Counted from the first letter of the stretch, positions 18,908 through 26,269 are shown. The stretch is DNA of 64,000 nt from Marinarcus sediminis (GCF_048571275.1 NZ_CP182357.1:1860001-1924000); one strand, 5' to 3'. Program-made: numbers and translations. Notes: generated from the sequence alone by a model not told the origin.

Positions 18908-19042
18908 TATTACTGTTATTTAGATAAAAAGCTTACATTGAGATGATAATATAAAATTAAAATATACTTAAAAAATATTTCATTTTGTAATATTTTTATA
19001 TAAATATCCTATTTATAGGGGCTTACGGATAATGTTGTGTTA

Positions 19043-19073
19043 TTGAGCTATTTAAGTAATAAATTTATATAAT
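19043..19073 (+). promoter_or_regulatory. Candidate cassette promoter Pc inside attI1
   Basis: A TTGAGC hexamer (19043-19048) and TATAAT (19068-19073; spacer 19, or 17 to the overlapping TATATA) lie just upstream of the recombination point. The TATAAT with its surrounding bases is conserved in attI2. Transcription would begin about ten bases before the first cassette and read it. Prediction by eye only. Confidence 0.5.
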
Positions 19074-19096
19074 GTATGTTCAATAAATAGTTAGCT
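19045..19096 (+). other. attI1 recombination site
   Basis: The cut lies between G19090 and T19091 (TAG|TTAGCT). It is assigned because the first cassette begins TTAGCT, the exact reverse complement of the AGCTAA that opens its own attC at 20026. The upstream 46 bases match attI2 (29953-29999) at about 38 of 47 aligned positions, including a 13-base identical run TTTATATAATGTA. Confidence 0.88.
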
Positions 19097-19111
19097 TAAA
19101 AAAGGATATTG

Positions 19112-20023
19112 ATGCTTGGTGTTTTTAATATATTTTCAAAAAGACAAAAAAAATTAGATAACGATACTGTTGATGTATATGAATATGAAAGTATTCCATC
19201 CAATTTAAAAGTTCAAGCAATTCATATTTTTAGAGAAGTTATTGATACAGAACATTATAGTAAAGATAATATTTACTTGGAGATTCATAAAGTATTATGC
19301 AAAGAATATGGTGTCTTTACATTAAAAGAATATGCACAAAATAATGAAGAAGCAATATTTGATTTTTTATTAAAAACTAATGATTATCAAAAAGCACTGG
19401 ATATAATTGAACTATTTTACAGATACTTTTATCTTGTATTAAAAGAAAAATATAAACATCATGATACTCATAGTAGAATGATTAATGATGCAATTATTGA
19501 ACTCAATGAAAGGTTTAAAGAAAATGCTATCGGATATTCATTTGAATCAGGTGAAGCAATTAAAATTGACTCTAAATTTATTCACTCAGAAGTTGTAAAA
19601 CCAACTTTAAAAATATTAAACAATTCTTTATACAAAGGGGCTAATGAAGAGTTTTTAAAAGCTCATGAACACTATCGACATAAAAGATATAAAGAATGTT
19701 TAAATGAATGCCTTAAATCATTTGAAAGTACAATGAAAACAATTTGTGATAAGCATAATTGGACATATAATCAAAATGACACATCAAAAAAATTAATAAA
19801 AATATGTTTTGATAATAATTTGATTCCGACATATTTACAAACACAATTTTCATCACTCCAACAATTATTTGAAAGTGGAGTTCCAACAATACGAAATAAA
19901 AATTCTGGACATGGTCAAGGGGTTCAACCAATTCAAGTTACGGCTGAAATTACAAGTTATATGTTGCATTTAACTGCAACTAATTTATTGTTTTTAGCAG
20001 AACATGAGCAACAGCTAACATAA
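19112..20023 (+). CDS. Cassette 1: AbiJ/STM4504-family-like protein, candidate phage defence
   Basis: A 303-residue soluble protein. The start (LGVFNIFSKRQKKL), the VYEYESIPSNLKVQAIHIFRE-like segment around residues 22-45 and the LCKEYGVFTL stretch are what I recall of the STM4504/CBY_0614 family with an AbiJ-type N-terminal domain. The C-terminal part (YKECLNECLKSFESTMKTI ... SGHGQG) resembles HEPN-like abortive-infection domains. That assignment is from memory and should be treated as probable. The ATG at 19112 has AAAGGA six bases upstream; the preceding TTG is also in frame. First cassette, thus closest to the candidate Pc promoter and best expressed. A defence role is inference. Confidence 0.75.
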   Translation: MLGVFNIFSKRQKKLDNDTVDVYEYESIPSNLKVQAIHIFREVIDTEHYSKDNIYLEIHKVLCKEYGVFTLKEYAQNNEEAIFDFLLKTNDYQKALDIIELFYRYFYLVLKEKYKHHDTHSRMINDAIIELNERFKENAIGYSFESGEAIKIDSKFIHSEVVKPTLKILNNSLYKGANEEFLKAHEHYRHKRYKECLNECLKSFESTMKTICDKHNWTYNQNDTSKKLIKICFDNNLIPTYLQTQFSSLQQLFESGVPTIRNKNSGHGQGVQPIQVTAEITSYMLHLTATNLLFLAEHEQQLT

Positions 20024-20025
20024 AA

Positions 20026-20094
20026 AGCTAACAAATCATTGGAGAGAAATATTTGACCCTGCGGCTCAAATATTTCTCAACTCAAACGTTAGAT
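20026..20094 (+). repeat. attC1
   Basis: Opens AGCTAAC and closes CG|TTAGAT with the cut after G20088. The arms GGAGAGAAATATTTGA and TCAAATATTTCTC pair around CCCTGCGGC. Same family as attC5, attC8 and the last site at 31110. Confidence 0.92.
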
Positions 20095-20110
20095 GCATAA
20101 GGAGACCCAA

Positions 20111-20788
20111 ATGGCGGAAGAACAACGAACTGAATTCAAGAATCCAACAGACTTAACGAAATGGACGAAATGGTTTCTATATGCACAGGTGGTCATTGCC
20201 GTTATCGCCATAATTTCGGGAACGCTCGAATATCAACTGCTTTCAGACTTTGAGAGCGGGGTTTATACCTCACAAGAATCAGCTGTGGCTGCCGGAGAAG
20301 CAAGTGATGCCCGGCAAGGCATGGTTGGAATTATCCAGTTCATAATATTCGTCATATCAGGGATTTTGATATTGAAATGGATATATCGTGCCAACTACAA
20401 CGCACGCCAGATTGGCGCAACAGAGATGACATTCACGCCAGGGTGGTCTATAGGTTGGTATTTCATTCCAATTGCCAATCTATGGAAACCATACCAAGCC
20501 ATGAAAGAGATATGGAAGGCAAGTTCTGATCCTCAGAACTGGAAAACCCAGTCCGTTTCGTCAATGTTGCCTTGGTGGTGGTTTTTTTGGATTGTATCCA
20601 ATATGTTTGGGAATGCTTCTTTTCGGTTGGCAATGCGAGCAGAAGAAATTAACGAGCTTATGGCTGCGAATATAGTCACGCAGCTTTCTGATGTCACAGG
20701 CATTCCTCTGAGTCTTATTGTAATAGGCATTGTCAATAAGGTGCACAAAATGCAAATGGCACATGCAAATGCAGAGAAGCGCATCTAA
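20111..20788 (+). CDS. Cassette 2: DUF4328-domain membrane protein, foreign composition
   Basis: About 225 residues with roughly four membrane helices. The region SGILILKWIYRANYNAR, GWSIGWYFIPIANLWKPYQA and MLPWWWFFWIVSNMFGN is the DUF4328 signature; function unknown. The ATG at 20111 has AAGGAG six bases upstream; the earlier ATG at 20093 overlaps the recombination site and lacks a ribosome site. The stop TAA lies inside its attC start. Its G+C is near 50% by eye while neighbours are near 27%, and its attC is equally G+C-rich, so the whole cassette was imported from a different lineage, possibly a gammaproteobacterium. Confidence 0.85.
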   Translation: MAEEQRTEFKNPTDLTKWTKWFLYAQVVIAVIAIISGTLEYQLLSDFESGVYTSQESAVAAGEASDARQGMVGIIQFIIFVISGILILKWIYRANYNARQIGATEMTFTPGWSIGWYFIPIANLWKPYQAMKEIWKASSDPQNWKTQSVSSMLPWWWFFWIVSNMFGNASFRLAMRAEEINELMAANIVTQLSDVTGIPLSLIVIGIVNKVHKMQMAHANAEKRI

Positions 20789-20869
20789 CAATCGCATGCA
20801 CTCGGACAGCAAAAAGCGCCGCTCGTTCCTCGCTCTGCTTTTCGCTGCCGGTGATGCGAAGCGTTAGTA
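20783..20869 (+). repeat. attC2, G+C-rich and unrelated to the others
   Basis: Opens ATCTAAC, closes GCG|TTAGTA (cut after G20863). Inner arms CAGCAAAAAGC and GCTTTTCGCTG pair. Cassette 2 starts TTAGATGC and ends GCATCTAA, an exact eight-base match. Confidence 0.92.
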
Positions 20870-20887
20870 CAAAAGGAAAAATTACAT

Positions 20888-21991
20888 ATGTGGTTTATTT
20901 TTGGATTTATTTCGTTATTTAATTTTATCATGTACTTCATCTATATCCTACCTAAGAAATCATGGAAAGGAATAGATGAAACCTATAATGATATATCATA
21001 TAAATATAAAATCATAAGTCATAAAGGTAAAGTAATGCGATTATTACTTGGAATAAATGGTATAGAAGGATATGATTATTCATTAAAAAAAGAAAATTCA
21101 ATTGATAGGTTTTTCAAAAGAATTAGGATATCTTATGAATTTCAATCTGGCAATATTGAATTTGATGATAGTATTTATATAATATCTGATGATACTTATT
21201 TACATCATCAACTTTCCAAAAATCAAGAAATAACTAATATTATTTTAAAAATATTATCATTTGATAATACTTATAATTGTAAAATAATGCAAATACATAA
21301 TAAAGTAGGTCAGTTATGGATAGAATTTAAACCTTCTAAAGAATTTGACAGAAATATTATTTCAAAAATATCTTCTCAATTTATTCCTTTACTTGTTAAT
21401 TTTAATAATGAATTAAATAAAGAAACAAGTAACATCACCTCTAAAAAAGACCCTTTTAGACTAAAATATTATATTTTTTTCTCTATTAGTATAGGATTAG
21501 CAATAAATGGTTTATTTCAAATAAATGTTCTTTCTTTCGTTAAATTACCATTTATTATAGATAGAAAAGAGTTATTAATAGATTCTATTTTAGCAGGCAC
21601 AGGAATTATATTTATATTAATAATTTTTATGTTATTTTTATTTAAAGGTAGTGCGAGGACACATTTAGTTTTAATTCATTTAATATCAATTGGATACTTT
21701 GGTGCCATATCCTCATCAGCTATTGTATTAAGAAATTTAAATATTGAATTTAATCAATCGAAATCAAAACAATATAAAGTTAAAATTTTGGATAAAACTA
21801 AAAATCAAAGTGGAAAAAGTAGCGCAGCATATTATTTACATATAAAAGACTGGAATAATGTACAGGGAATAAGAAAAATACAAGTGACTAAATCATATTA
21901 TAATTTATTTTCTAAAAATCAATATATTAATATTCATCAAAAGAATGGATATTTAAATTATAAATTTGTAGATAAAATAAAAAAGTACTAA
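20888..21991 (+). CDS. Cassette 3: membrane protein of unknown function
   Basis: A 367-residue protein I do not recognise. One membrane helix lies at residues 1-20. A soluble, aromatic and Ile/Asp-rich stretch runs to about 190. Three more hydrophobic segments follow at about 195-300. A C-terminal soluble part (about 300-367) has a KVKILDKTKNQSGKS-like beta region. It is probably inner-membrane. Base composition is very A+T rich, more than its neighbours. The stop TAA falls inside the opening core of its attC, leaving no 3' spacer, which is usual for compact cassettes. AAAAGGAAAA lies upstream of the ATG. Confidence 0.75.
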   Translation: MWFIFGFISLFNFIMYFIYILPKKSWKGIDETYNDISYKYKIISHKGKVMRLLLGINGIEGYDYSLKKENSIDRFFKRIRISYEFQSGNIEFDDSIYIISDDTYLHHQLSKNQEITNIILKILSFDNTYNCKIMQIHNKVGQLWIEFKPSKEFDRNIISKISSQFIPLLVNFNNELNKETSNITSKKDPFRLKYYIFFSISIGLAINGLFQINVLSFVKLPFIIDRKELLIDSILAGTGIIFILIIFMLFLFKGSARTHLVLIHLISIGYFGAISSSAIVLRNLNIEFNQSKSKQYKVKILDKTKNQSGKSSAAYYLHIKDWNNVQGIRKIQVTKSYYNLFSKNQYINIHQKNGYLNYKFVDKIKKY

Positions 21992-22122
21992 CAAAGCCTA
22001 GAAAAGGAACAAGTAACCCTATCAAATTTTCAAGCTTCAAATAGCTATTATATCTAGTGGTTGCAAAAAGAAATAAACGAACTGTTTTAATGGTTATTGT
22101 CATTTAAGTCGGTCGTTATGTG
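21986..22122 (+). repeat. attC3, long form
   Basis: About 137 bases, opening TACTAAC and closing TCG|TTATGTG (cut after G22115). Internal arms are less symmetrical than in the short sites, as in long attC sites. Cassette 3 starts TTAGTAC and ends GTACTAA, confirming both ends. Confidence 0.85.
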
Positions 22123-22135
22123 ACATAGTAATAAG

Positions 22136-22164
22136 TTGACAAAATGAATAAAATTGAATATAAT
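22136..22164 (+). promoter_or_regulatory. Consensus sigma-70 promoter inside the toxin-antitoxin cassette
   Basis: TTGACA (22136-22141), a 17-base spacer and TATAAT (22159-22164), a perfect match to the vegetative consensus, 29 bases before the antitoxin start. It frees the pair from dependence on the integron promoter. Confidence 0.88.
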
Positions 22165-22192
22165 AAGTAAGATTAATATTCAAAGGACTTTT

Positions 22193-22429
22193 ATGAAAAC
22201 AGTTACAATGAGAGTGGATGATTCTGTCTACGATATGATTAAGCTTGCTGCAGAAGGTCAAAAAAGAAATCTTTCTAATTTTATAGAATTTGCAACAGTT
22301 CAATATTTAACATCATCTCAGTTTGTTGAAAATGATGAAATGACTGAAATTTTAAAAGATGAAGATTTAGTTAAAAACCTAATGAATGGTTTAGATGACT
22401 TTAAAAATGGTGATTACACCATTGTCTAA
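22193..22429 (+). CDS. Cassette 4: antitoxin, ribbon-helix-helix type
   Basis: A 78-residue protein starting MKTVTMRVDDSVYDMIK, the N-terminal beta strand and first helix of a ribbon-helix-helix DNA-binding domain. The C-terminal tail (TEILKDEDLVKNLMNGLDD) is acidic as expected for the toxin-neutralising part. The ATG at 22193 has AAAGGA upstream; the longer frame from 22154 would begin inside the promoter. It overlaps the toxin start by 23 bases. It should repress its own promoter at 22136. Such pairs stabilise cassette arrays in large chromosomal integrons. Confidence 0.88.
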   Translation: MKTVTMRVDDSVYDMIKLAAEGQKRNLSNFIEFATVQYLTSSQFVENDEMTEILKDEDLVKNLMNGLDDFKNGDYTIV

Positions 22430-22691
22430 GTACCAAATTGCTGAAACTAAAACTTTTGAAAAAGTTAAAAAGAAAATAGATAAGAAGTTATATTCAAAAA
22501 TTAAGAACTTTGTGTATCCTCAACTTAGAGAAAATCCTTTCTATGGTTCTAATATTAAAAAGTTAAAAGATGACCTTGAAGGGTACTACAGATATAGAAT
22601 TGGAAATTATAGACTCTTTTATCTTATAGAAAATGATAAACTAATTATTGCAGTTGTTGATTTTAAACATAGACAGCAGGCATATGATTAA
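22407..22691 (+). CDS. Cassette 4: RelE/ParE-superfamily toxin
   Basis: A 94-residue basic protein. The C-terminal DDLEGYYRYRIGNYRLFYLIENDKL segment (with EG-YRYRIG-YR-FY spacing) and VVDFKHRQQAYD are typical of RelE-like mRNA interferases; the conserved Arg residues and terminal YD are visible. RelE toxins cut mRNA on the ribosome. The start is placed at the ATG at 22407, within the antitoxin frame; GTG at 22410 or ATG at 22395 are alternatives. The stop precedes its attC by one base. Complete pair, no damage seen. Confidence 0.88.
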   Translation: MVITPLSKYQIAETKTFEKVKKKIDKKLYSKIKNFVYPQLRENPFYGSNIKKLKDDLEGYYRYRIGNYRLFYLIENDKLIIAVVDFKHRQQAYD

Positions 22692-22692
22692 C

Positions 22693-22760
22693 ACATAACA
22701 GATACGAGGAGCCAATAATTTACCCTGCGGGCAATTCATCGGCTCATTTTAACGTTAGAG
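22693..22760 (+). repeat. attC4
   Basis: Opens ACATAAC, closes ACG|TTAGAG (cut after G22754). The arms GAGCCAATAATT and CAATTCATCGGCTC pair around ACCCTGCGGG. Same family as the site at 30622. Cassette start TTATGTG matches its end CACATAA. Confidence 0.92.
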
Positions 22761-22766
22761 GATAAA

Positions 22767-23447
22767 ATGAAAGATATAAATATACAAGAACATTTCGCAA
22801 AACAAGCTTCTGATTATGAAGCATTGATGATAAGATTGGTTCCACAATATTTAGAACAACACAAAATCATATCTAACTTACTACCAAACGATAAAAATAA
22901 AAACTATAGAGTATTGGATTTAGGTTGTGGTAATGGTATATTGTCTGAAATTGTTTTAAAAAAACTTCCAAATTCACATATCACTGGATTTGATATTACT
23001 ACTGAAATGCTAGATGCTTACGAACAAAAAATATCAAAATATACAAAAAACTATGAATTGATCCAAGGGGATTATAAAATAGATTCAATTGGAAAATCAT
23101 ACGATATAATTTTAACAGGTATGACACTACATCATCTAAATTGGGAAGAGAGAAAAGTTTTTTATCAAAAACTTTTTAATAGTGCAAATCAAAATGCAGT
23201 TTATATCTCAAATGATATTATCATAGATGAAGATAAAGAGGTTAGAGAAAATCAATATTCTCTTTGGAAACAGTTTATGAAAGAGCAAGGTGAAAACCCA
23301 GAGTTTTGGTATGAAAAACATATTGAAAAAGATTTTCCAATTATTTTATCTAATCATTTTGATTGGTTAAAAGAAGTTGGATTTCAACAAAGTGCTTGTT
23401 ATTGGAGAATGTATAATTTTGCAATAACAAGCACAATTAAATTTTAA
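22767..23447 (+). CDS. Cassette 5: class I SAM-dependent methyltransferase
   Basis: A 226-residue soluble methyltransferase. Motif I is VLDLGCGNGILSE (about residues 49-61), the acidic SAM-binding end of strand 2 is in ITGFDITTEML, and motif IV is YDIILTGMTLHHL. The substrate is not readable; the layout is like small-molecule or lipid (UbiE-like) methyltransferases rather than DNA methyltransferases, since no DPPY-type motif exists. The ATG at 22767 lies 12 bases from the recombination point with a weak AGAGGA ribosome site. The gene fills its cassette. Confidence 0.88.
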   Translation: MKDINIQEHFAKQASDYEALMIRLVPQYLEQHKIISNLLPNDKNKNYRVLDLGCGNGILSEIVLKKLPNSHITGFDITTEMLDAYEQKISKYTKNYELIQGDYKIDSIGKSYDIILTGMTLHHLNWEERKVFYQKLFNSANQNAVYISNDIIIDEDKEVRENQYSLWKQFMKEQGENPEFWYEKHIEKDFPIILSNHFDWLKEVGFQQSACYWRMYNFAITSTIKF

Positions 23448-23452
23448 AGAAC

Positions 23453-23521
23453 CTCTAACAAAACCTTGGAGAGAAATAAATTACCCTGCGGTTAATTTAT
23501 TTCTCAACTCAACCGTTATGA
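23453..23521 (+). repeat. attC5
   Basis: Opens CTCTAAC, closes CCG|TTATGA (cut after G23515). The arms GAGAAATAAATTA and TTAATTTATTTCTC pair around CCCTGCGG. Cassette 5 start TTAGAGG equals the reverse complement of its end CCTCTAA. Confidence 0.92.
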
Positions 23522-23544
23522 GATTAATATAAAGGTAAAAATAT

Positions 23545-24312
23545 ATGCAACTAACAGTAAGTAAATTCTTTTTTGATATACCAATTTACACACCAATTGA
23601 AATTAATAAAGAAAATGTAACAGAATTCAAAGCAATAGTAGACAAAACAGTATCTTATGAATTTGAAGGATATAATCCTTGGAAACAAGTTGATTCAACT
23701 TTTACTGTTACCACAGATTTAATTGGTAGTAACAGTACTTTTACTGGATACGGAATTGTGAAAATAAAATGTAAAAGAACTGATGATATTTTTCACTACT
23801 TTATTTATAAGAACCCAAGTACACACATGCTTATGAAAATTGGTCAATATCCCTCTATAGCTGATTTCCATATTTCAGAAATAAAACAATATAAAAAATT
23901 GCTATCAACTGATAAATTAAAAGAATTTACACGTGCTATTGGACTAGCTGCTAATGGTGTTGGAATTGGTTCATTTGTTTATCTAAGAAGAATATTTGAG
24001 TACTTGATTGAAGATGCTTACACTATGTGTAAAAGTGATGGTACGGTTGATGAAGAGAGTTATAAAAAATCAAGAATGGATCAAAAAATTGGATTATTAT
24101 CTACTCATTTACCAGATTTTTTAGTAGAACATAAATCTATGTATTCAATTTTAAGTAAAGGAATACATGAGTTAGATGAAAAAACTTGTCTTGACCATTT
24201 TGATTCATTAAGAGTTGGTATTGAAATTATTCTTGATGAAAAGTTAGATGAATTAAAGAAAAAAGAAAAGATAGAGCAAGCAAAGAAAAAACTTATGAGC
24301 ATAAAGGTTTAA
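23545..24312 (+). CDS. Cassette 6: unknown protein with possible HEPN-like C-terminal half
   Basis: A 255-residue soluble protein. Residues 1-110 look beta-rich (alternating hydrophobics, with a KIKCKRTDDIFHYF strand). Residues 120-255 are helical, with YLRRIFEYLIEDAY and LSKGIHELDEKTC, an arrangement resembling DUF4145/HEPN-like domains of defence proteins. This is a similarity by eye, not a firm assignment. The C-terminus is a Lys/Glu-rich helix. The ribosome site AAAGGTAAA precedes the ATG. Complete and undamaged. If the HEPN reading is right, it would be a second defence-type cassette beside cassette 1. Confidence 0.68.
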   Translation: MQLTVSKFFFDIPIYTPIEINKENVTEFKAIVDKTVSYEFEGYNPWKQVDSTFTVTTDLIGSNSTFTGYGIVKIKCKRTDDIFHYFIYKNPSTHMLMKIGQYPSIADFHISEIKQYKKLLSTDKLKEFTRAIGLAANGVGIGSFVYLRRIFEYLIEDAYTMCKSDGTVDEESYKKSRMDQKIGLLSTHLPDFLVEHKSMYSILSKGIHELDEKTCLDHFDSLRVGIEIILDEKLDELKKKEKIEQAKKKLMSIKV

Positions 24313-24320
24313 TTACCATC

Positions 24321-24454
24321 TCATAACAAATCAGAGGAGGAGAAACAAGGCTACCATGGCGATGGTTCGACCTTTTAAGTGTCGTACTTAGATACTTAAA
24401 CTAGCAAACTATCAAGCCGTTAAATCGCCCTGTTCCTCACTTTAGGCGTTATGT
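24321..24454 (+). repeat. attC6, long form
   Basis: About 134 bases, opening TCATAAC and closing GCG|TTATGT (cut after G24448). Outer arms GAGGAGGAGAAACAAGG and CCTGTTCCTC pair partly; the middle has its own GTACTTAGATAC hairpin. Cassette start TTATGAGAT matches end ATCTCATAA over nine bases. Confidence 0.87.
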
Positions 24455-24466
24455 GGAGAAAGAATA

Positions 24467-24955
24467 ATGCAATTAAGTATGCCAAACGTCCCAACAGATA
24501 ATTTATATAAATTCATAGCAATTTTTGGGCTCATATTATCTACGAGTCTATTTTTGTATGCCGACTATATGAAAAGTCAAGTTCAACTAGAAATTGTCAA
24601 ACACGCCAAAGTACAAAATGAGCGTCTTTATGAATTGATTGAAGGTTTTGCTAAAAATAAACCTAACTTAGAGATGGAACTCCTAAAAAGGAAATATCTA
24701 TATTTACTAGAAATTGAGGGTACAAAACTGATAGTTTCTTCTGAGAATTATGAATTCTATCAAAATGCAAGAAACTATGGTTCACCATTTTTTCTGATCA
24801 TTAGTATCATAGGATTTATATTATGGTTTTATAAAGTTCAAAGGTATCAAGATAAAATCTTGCAAAAAGAGGCAACACATAACAAATCACGCCACATCAA
24901 TATGAGACCCGCACGCGTGCCTCATATTGGTGCGTTCAACCGTTATATGCACTAG
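24467..24955 (+). CDS. Cassette 7: small membrane protein whose frame runs through attC
   Basis: A 162-residue protein with two membrane helices (about residues 10-28 and 108-124) and a Glu/Lys-rich helical region between them, presumably periplasmic. I do not recognise it. The reading frame has no stop before its attC: about 26 C-terminal residues (from ATHNKSRHINMRP on) are coded by the attC itself, and the TAG at 24953 lies in the next cassette. Replacing the downstream cassette would change the protein's tail. The cassette is only 494 bases. The ATG follows GGAGAAAG. Confidence 0.72.
   Translation: MQLSMPNVPTDNLYKFIAIFGLILSTSLFLYADYMKSQVQLEIVKHAKVQNERLYELIEGFAKNKPNLEMELLKRKYLYLLEIEGTKLIVSSENYEFYQNARNYGSPFFLIISIIGFILWFYKVQRYQDKILQKEATHNKSRHINMRPARVPHIGAFNRYMH
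24877..24948 (+). repeat. attC7
   Basis: Opens ACATAAC, closes CCG|TTATAT (cut after G24942). The arms CAATATGAGACCCGC and the reverse pair GTGCCTCATATTG flank a short loop. Cassette start TTATGTG matches end CACATAA. It is translated as part of cassette 7. Confidence 0.9.
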
Positions 24956-24979
24956 AAATAAAAATATAAGGAAAGATAA

Positions 24980-25432
24980 ATGACAAGAATAAAACTTTCT
25001 AACTATGGTAACTCAGCATTTGAAAAACTTATTGGGCATAATAAAAATATTTTAGATAAATGGAATGAATTAGAAGTAACATTATTTACATCATCTTCAT
25101 TATCAACTGAATTATTAGAACAAGTTAGAAGAACTATAGCTTTTGAAAATGAATGTGAATATTGTATGGTTAAGGGTGGTAAAGTAGATCCTTATCAAAC
25201 TGATGAAAAAATAAATCTTGCAATAGCATTTGCACAAATATTTTCAATAAATCATAAAGATATAAGTAATAAACATTTTGAACTATTAAAAGAAGAATTT
25301 ACAGATAAAGAGATATCAGAACTTTGTACATTTATTAGTTTTATTTCTTCTTCTCAAAAATTAGGTAGAATATATAATTTAACAGAAGAGTATCAACAAA
25401 ATAAAGTTACTTCAATGAAAGAATTAACTTAG
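24980..25432 (+). CDS. Cassette 8: carboxymuconolactone decarboxylase/AhpD-like protein
   Basis: A 150-residue all-helical protein. Residues about 49-62 (RRTIAFENECEYCM) carry a CxxC pair in ECEYC, the redox/catalytic motif of the AhpD-like carboxymuconolactone decarboxylase family, followed by LAIAFAQIF and the helix EEFTDKEISELCTFISF typical of the fold. The family includes peroxiredoxin partners and gamma-carboxymuconolactone decarboxylases; the usual His two positions after the second Cys is not visible, so catalysis is uncertain. AAGGAAAG precedes the ATG. The stop TAG overlaps the bases just before attC8. Confidence 0.8.
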   Translation: MTRIKLSNYGNSAFEKLIGHNKNILDKWNELEVTLFTSSSLSTELLEQVRRTIAFENECEYCMVKGGKVDPYQTDEKINLAIAFAQIFSINHKDISNKHFELLKEEFTDKEISELCTFISFISSSQKLGRIYNLTEEYQQNKVTSMKELT

Positions 25433-25433
25433 C

Positions 25434-25502
25434 ATATAACAAATCATTGGAGAGAAATATTTGACCCTGTGGCTCAAATATTTCTCAACTCAACCGTTAT
25501 AT
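25434..25502 (+). repeat. attC8
   Basis: Nearly identical to attC1. Opens ATATAAC, closes CCG|TTATAT (cut after G25496). Loop CCCTGTGGC. Cassette start TTATATGC matches end GCATATAA. Confidence 0.92.
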
Positions 25503-25515
25503 TTTAGGATAATAA

Positions 25516-25932
25516 ATGAAAATTAACAGGTTATTAACTATCTTAGTTTTAAGTGTGATGGGTGCAGTAAATTTTTATCTTGATCATGAAACTATAAATT
25601 TTAATTTTAAAATGCTCTCACTGATAATATTAATAGGTATAGTAACTTCATTACCATCATTAGTCTCATATTTAATATCATTAAAACTAAAATGTATAAT
25701 CAAAAATATAAATATTTATCAAGTTGCATCAGATTTAATTTTATTAATTAGTTTAGTATTATGGATATTCTTTTTATTTATTCGTGAGCGTCCAGAATTT
25801 TATCATGGTGCATCACACTTGTATGTGGCAACATGGCCAATTGTAATTGGATTTTTTGCAATATTTTTGTTTATAATATGTTTATCAATCAATTATATTT
25901 TTAATTTTTGGAGTAAACATAACAAATCCTAG
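25516..25932 (+). CDS. Cassette 9: small integral membrane protein
   Basis: A 138-residue protein with about four membrane helices (near residues 5-22, 33-53, 68-90 and 104-130). No family recognised. The last five codons (KHNKS) are coded by the opening core of the following attC-like site, where the TAG also lies. The start ATG at 25516 is 19 bases after the recombination point with AGGATAAT upstream. Base composition is as A+T rich as the other local cassettes. Confidence 0.68.
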   Translation: MKINRLLTILVLSVMGAVNFYLDHETINFNFKMLSLIILIGIVTSLPSLVSYLISLKLKCIIKNINIYQVASDLILLISLVLWIFFLFIRERPEFYHGASHLYVATWPIVIGFFAIFLFIICLSINYIFNFWSKHNKS

Positions 25933-25979
25933 AAGTGAACAAGGGTATACTTGCGATACTTTGAATTTCTGAGTTGCGT
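25917..25979 (+). repeat. attC9, divergent
   Basis: Opens AACATAAC and probably closes GAG|TTGCGTG. Inner GGTATAC and GATACTTT partly pair. Cassette 9's first bases (TTATATTTT) match its end only at six of seven core positions, so the site is drifting. Confidence 0.55.
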
Positions 25980-26201
25980 GTAGTAGCTGAACAAGCAAAA
26001 ATGATTTTTAAATCCCGTTGTCAAAGTGTTACAAATTATCAATACAACAAGGATGTGGCTGTTATTGAAATCGACTATGTCGGGGAATTTGCATCTGACA
26101 TCCCTGACGCTCCGAAGGCTGGAGATACAATAAATTTAAAGGGAAAGTCTGAATTTGTATTTAAAGACGGTTCGATTATAAAACTCACGGATATTAGCTA
26201 A
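25974..26201 (+). pseudogene. Cassette 10: C-terminal fragment of an NTF2/SnoaL-like protein
   Basis: The frame EQAKMIFKSRCQSVT ... VAVIEIDYVG ... PKAGDTINLKGKSEF ... FKDGSII reads like the second half of a SnoaL/NTF2-fold protein (strand with Asp-Tyr, GKSEFVF-DG end). A full protein would need about 60 further N-terminal residues. The open frame begins exactly at the attC9 cut site, so the 5' half was lost there. A short product from the ATG at 26001 (66 residues) is possible but lacks a ribosome site. I treat it as a truncated cassette. Confidence 0.6.
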
Positions 26202-26269
26202 GGAATCGGCTTTTAAATATTTGTTGTTCCCAATGTGGCTACGCCATGCTAGACAGCACAGTGTTATGC
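26196..26269 (+). repeat. attC10, degenerate
   Basis: AGCTAAG at the left and GTG|TTATGC at the right, with GTGGCTACGCCATGC between. The left core lacks the final C of AAC and does not match the cassette start. Probably an inactive remnant. Confidence 0.45.

Noticed and set aside
18880..18910. intI upstream palindrome considered as a LexA box
   Set aside because: It lacks the CTG-N10-CAG pattern, and this phylum generally lacks LexA.
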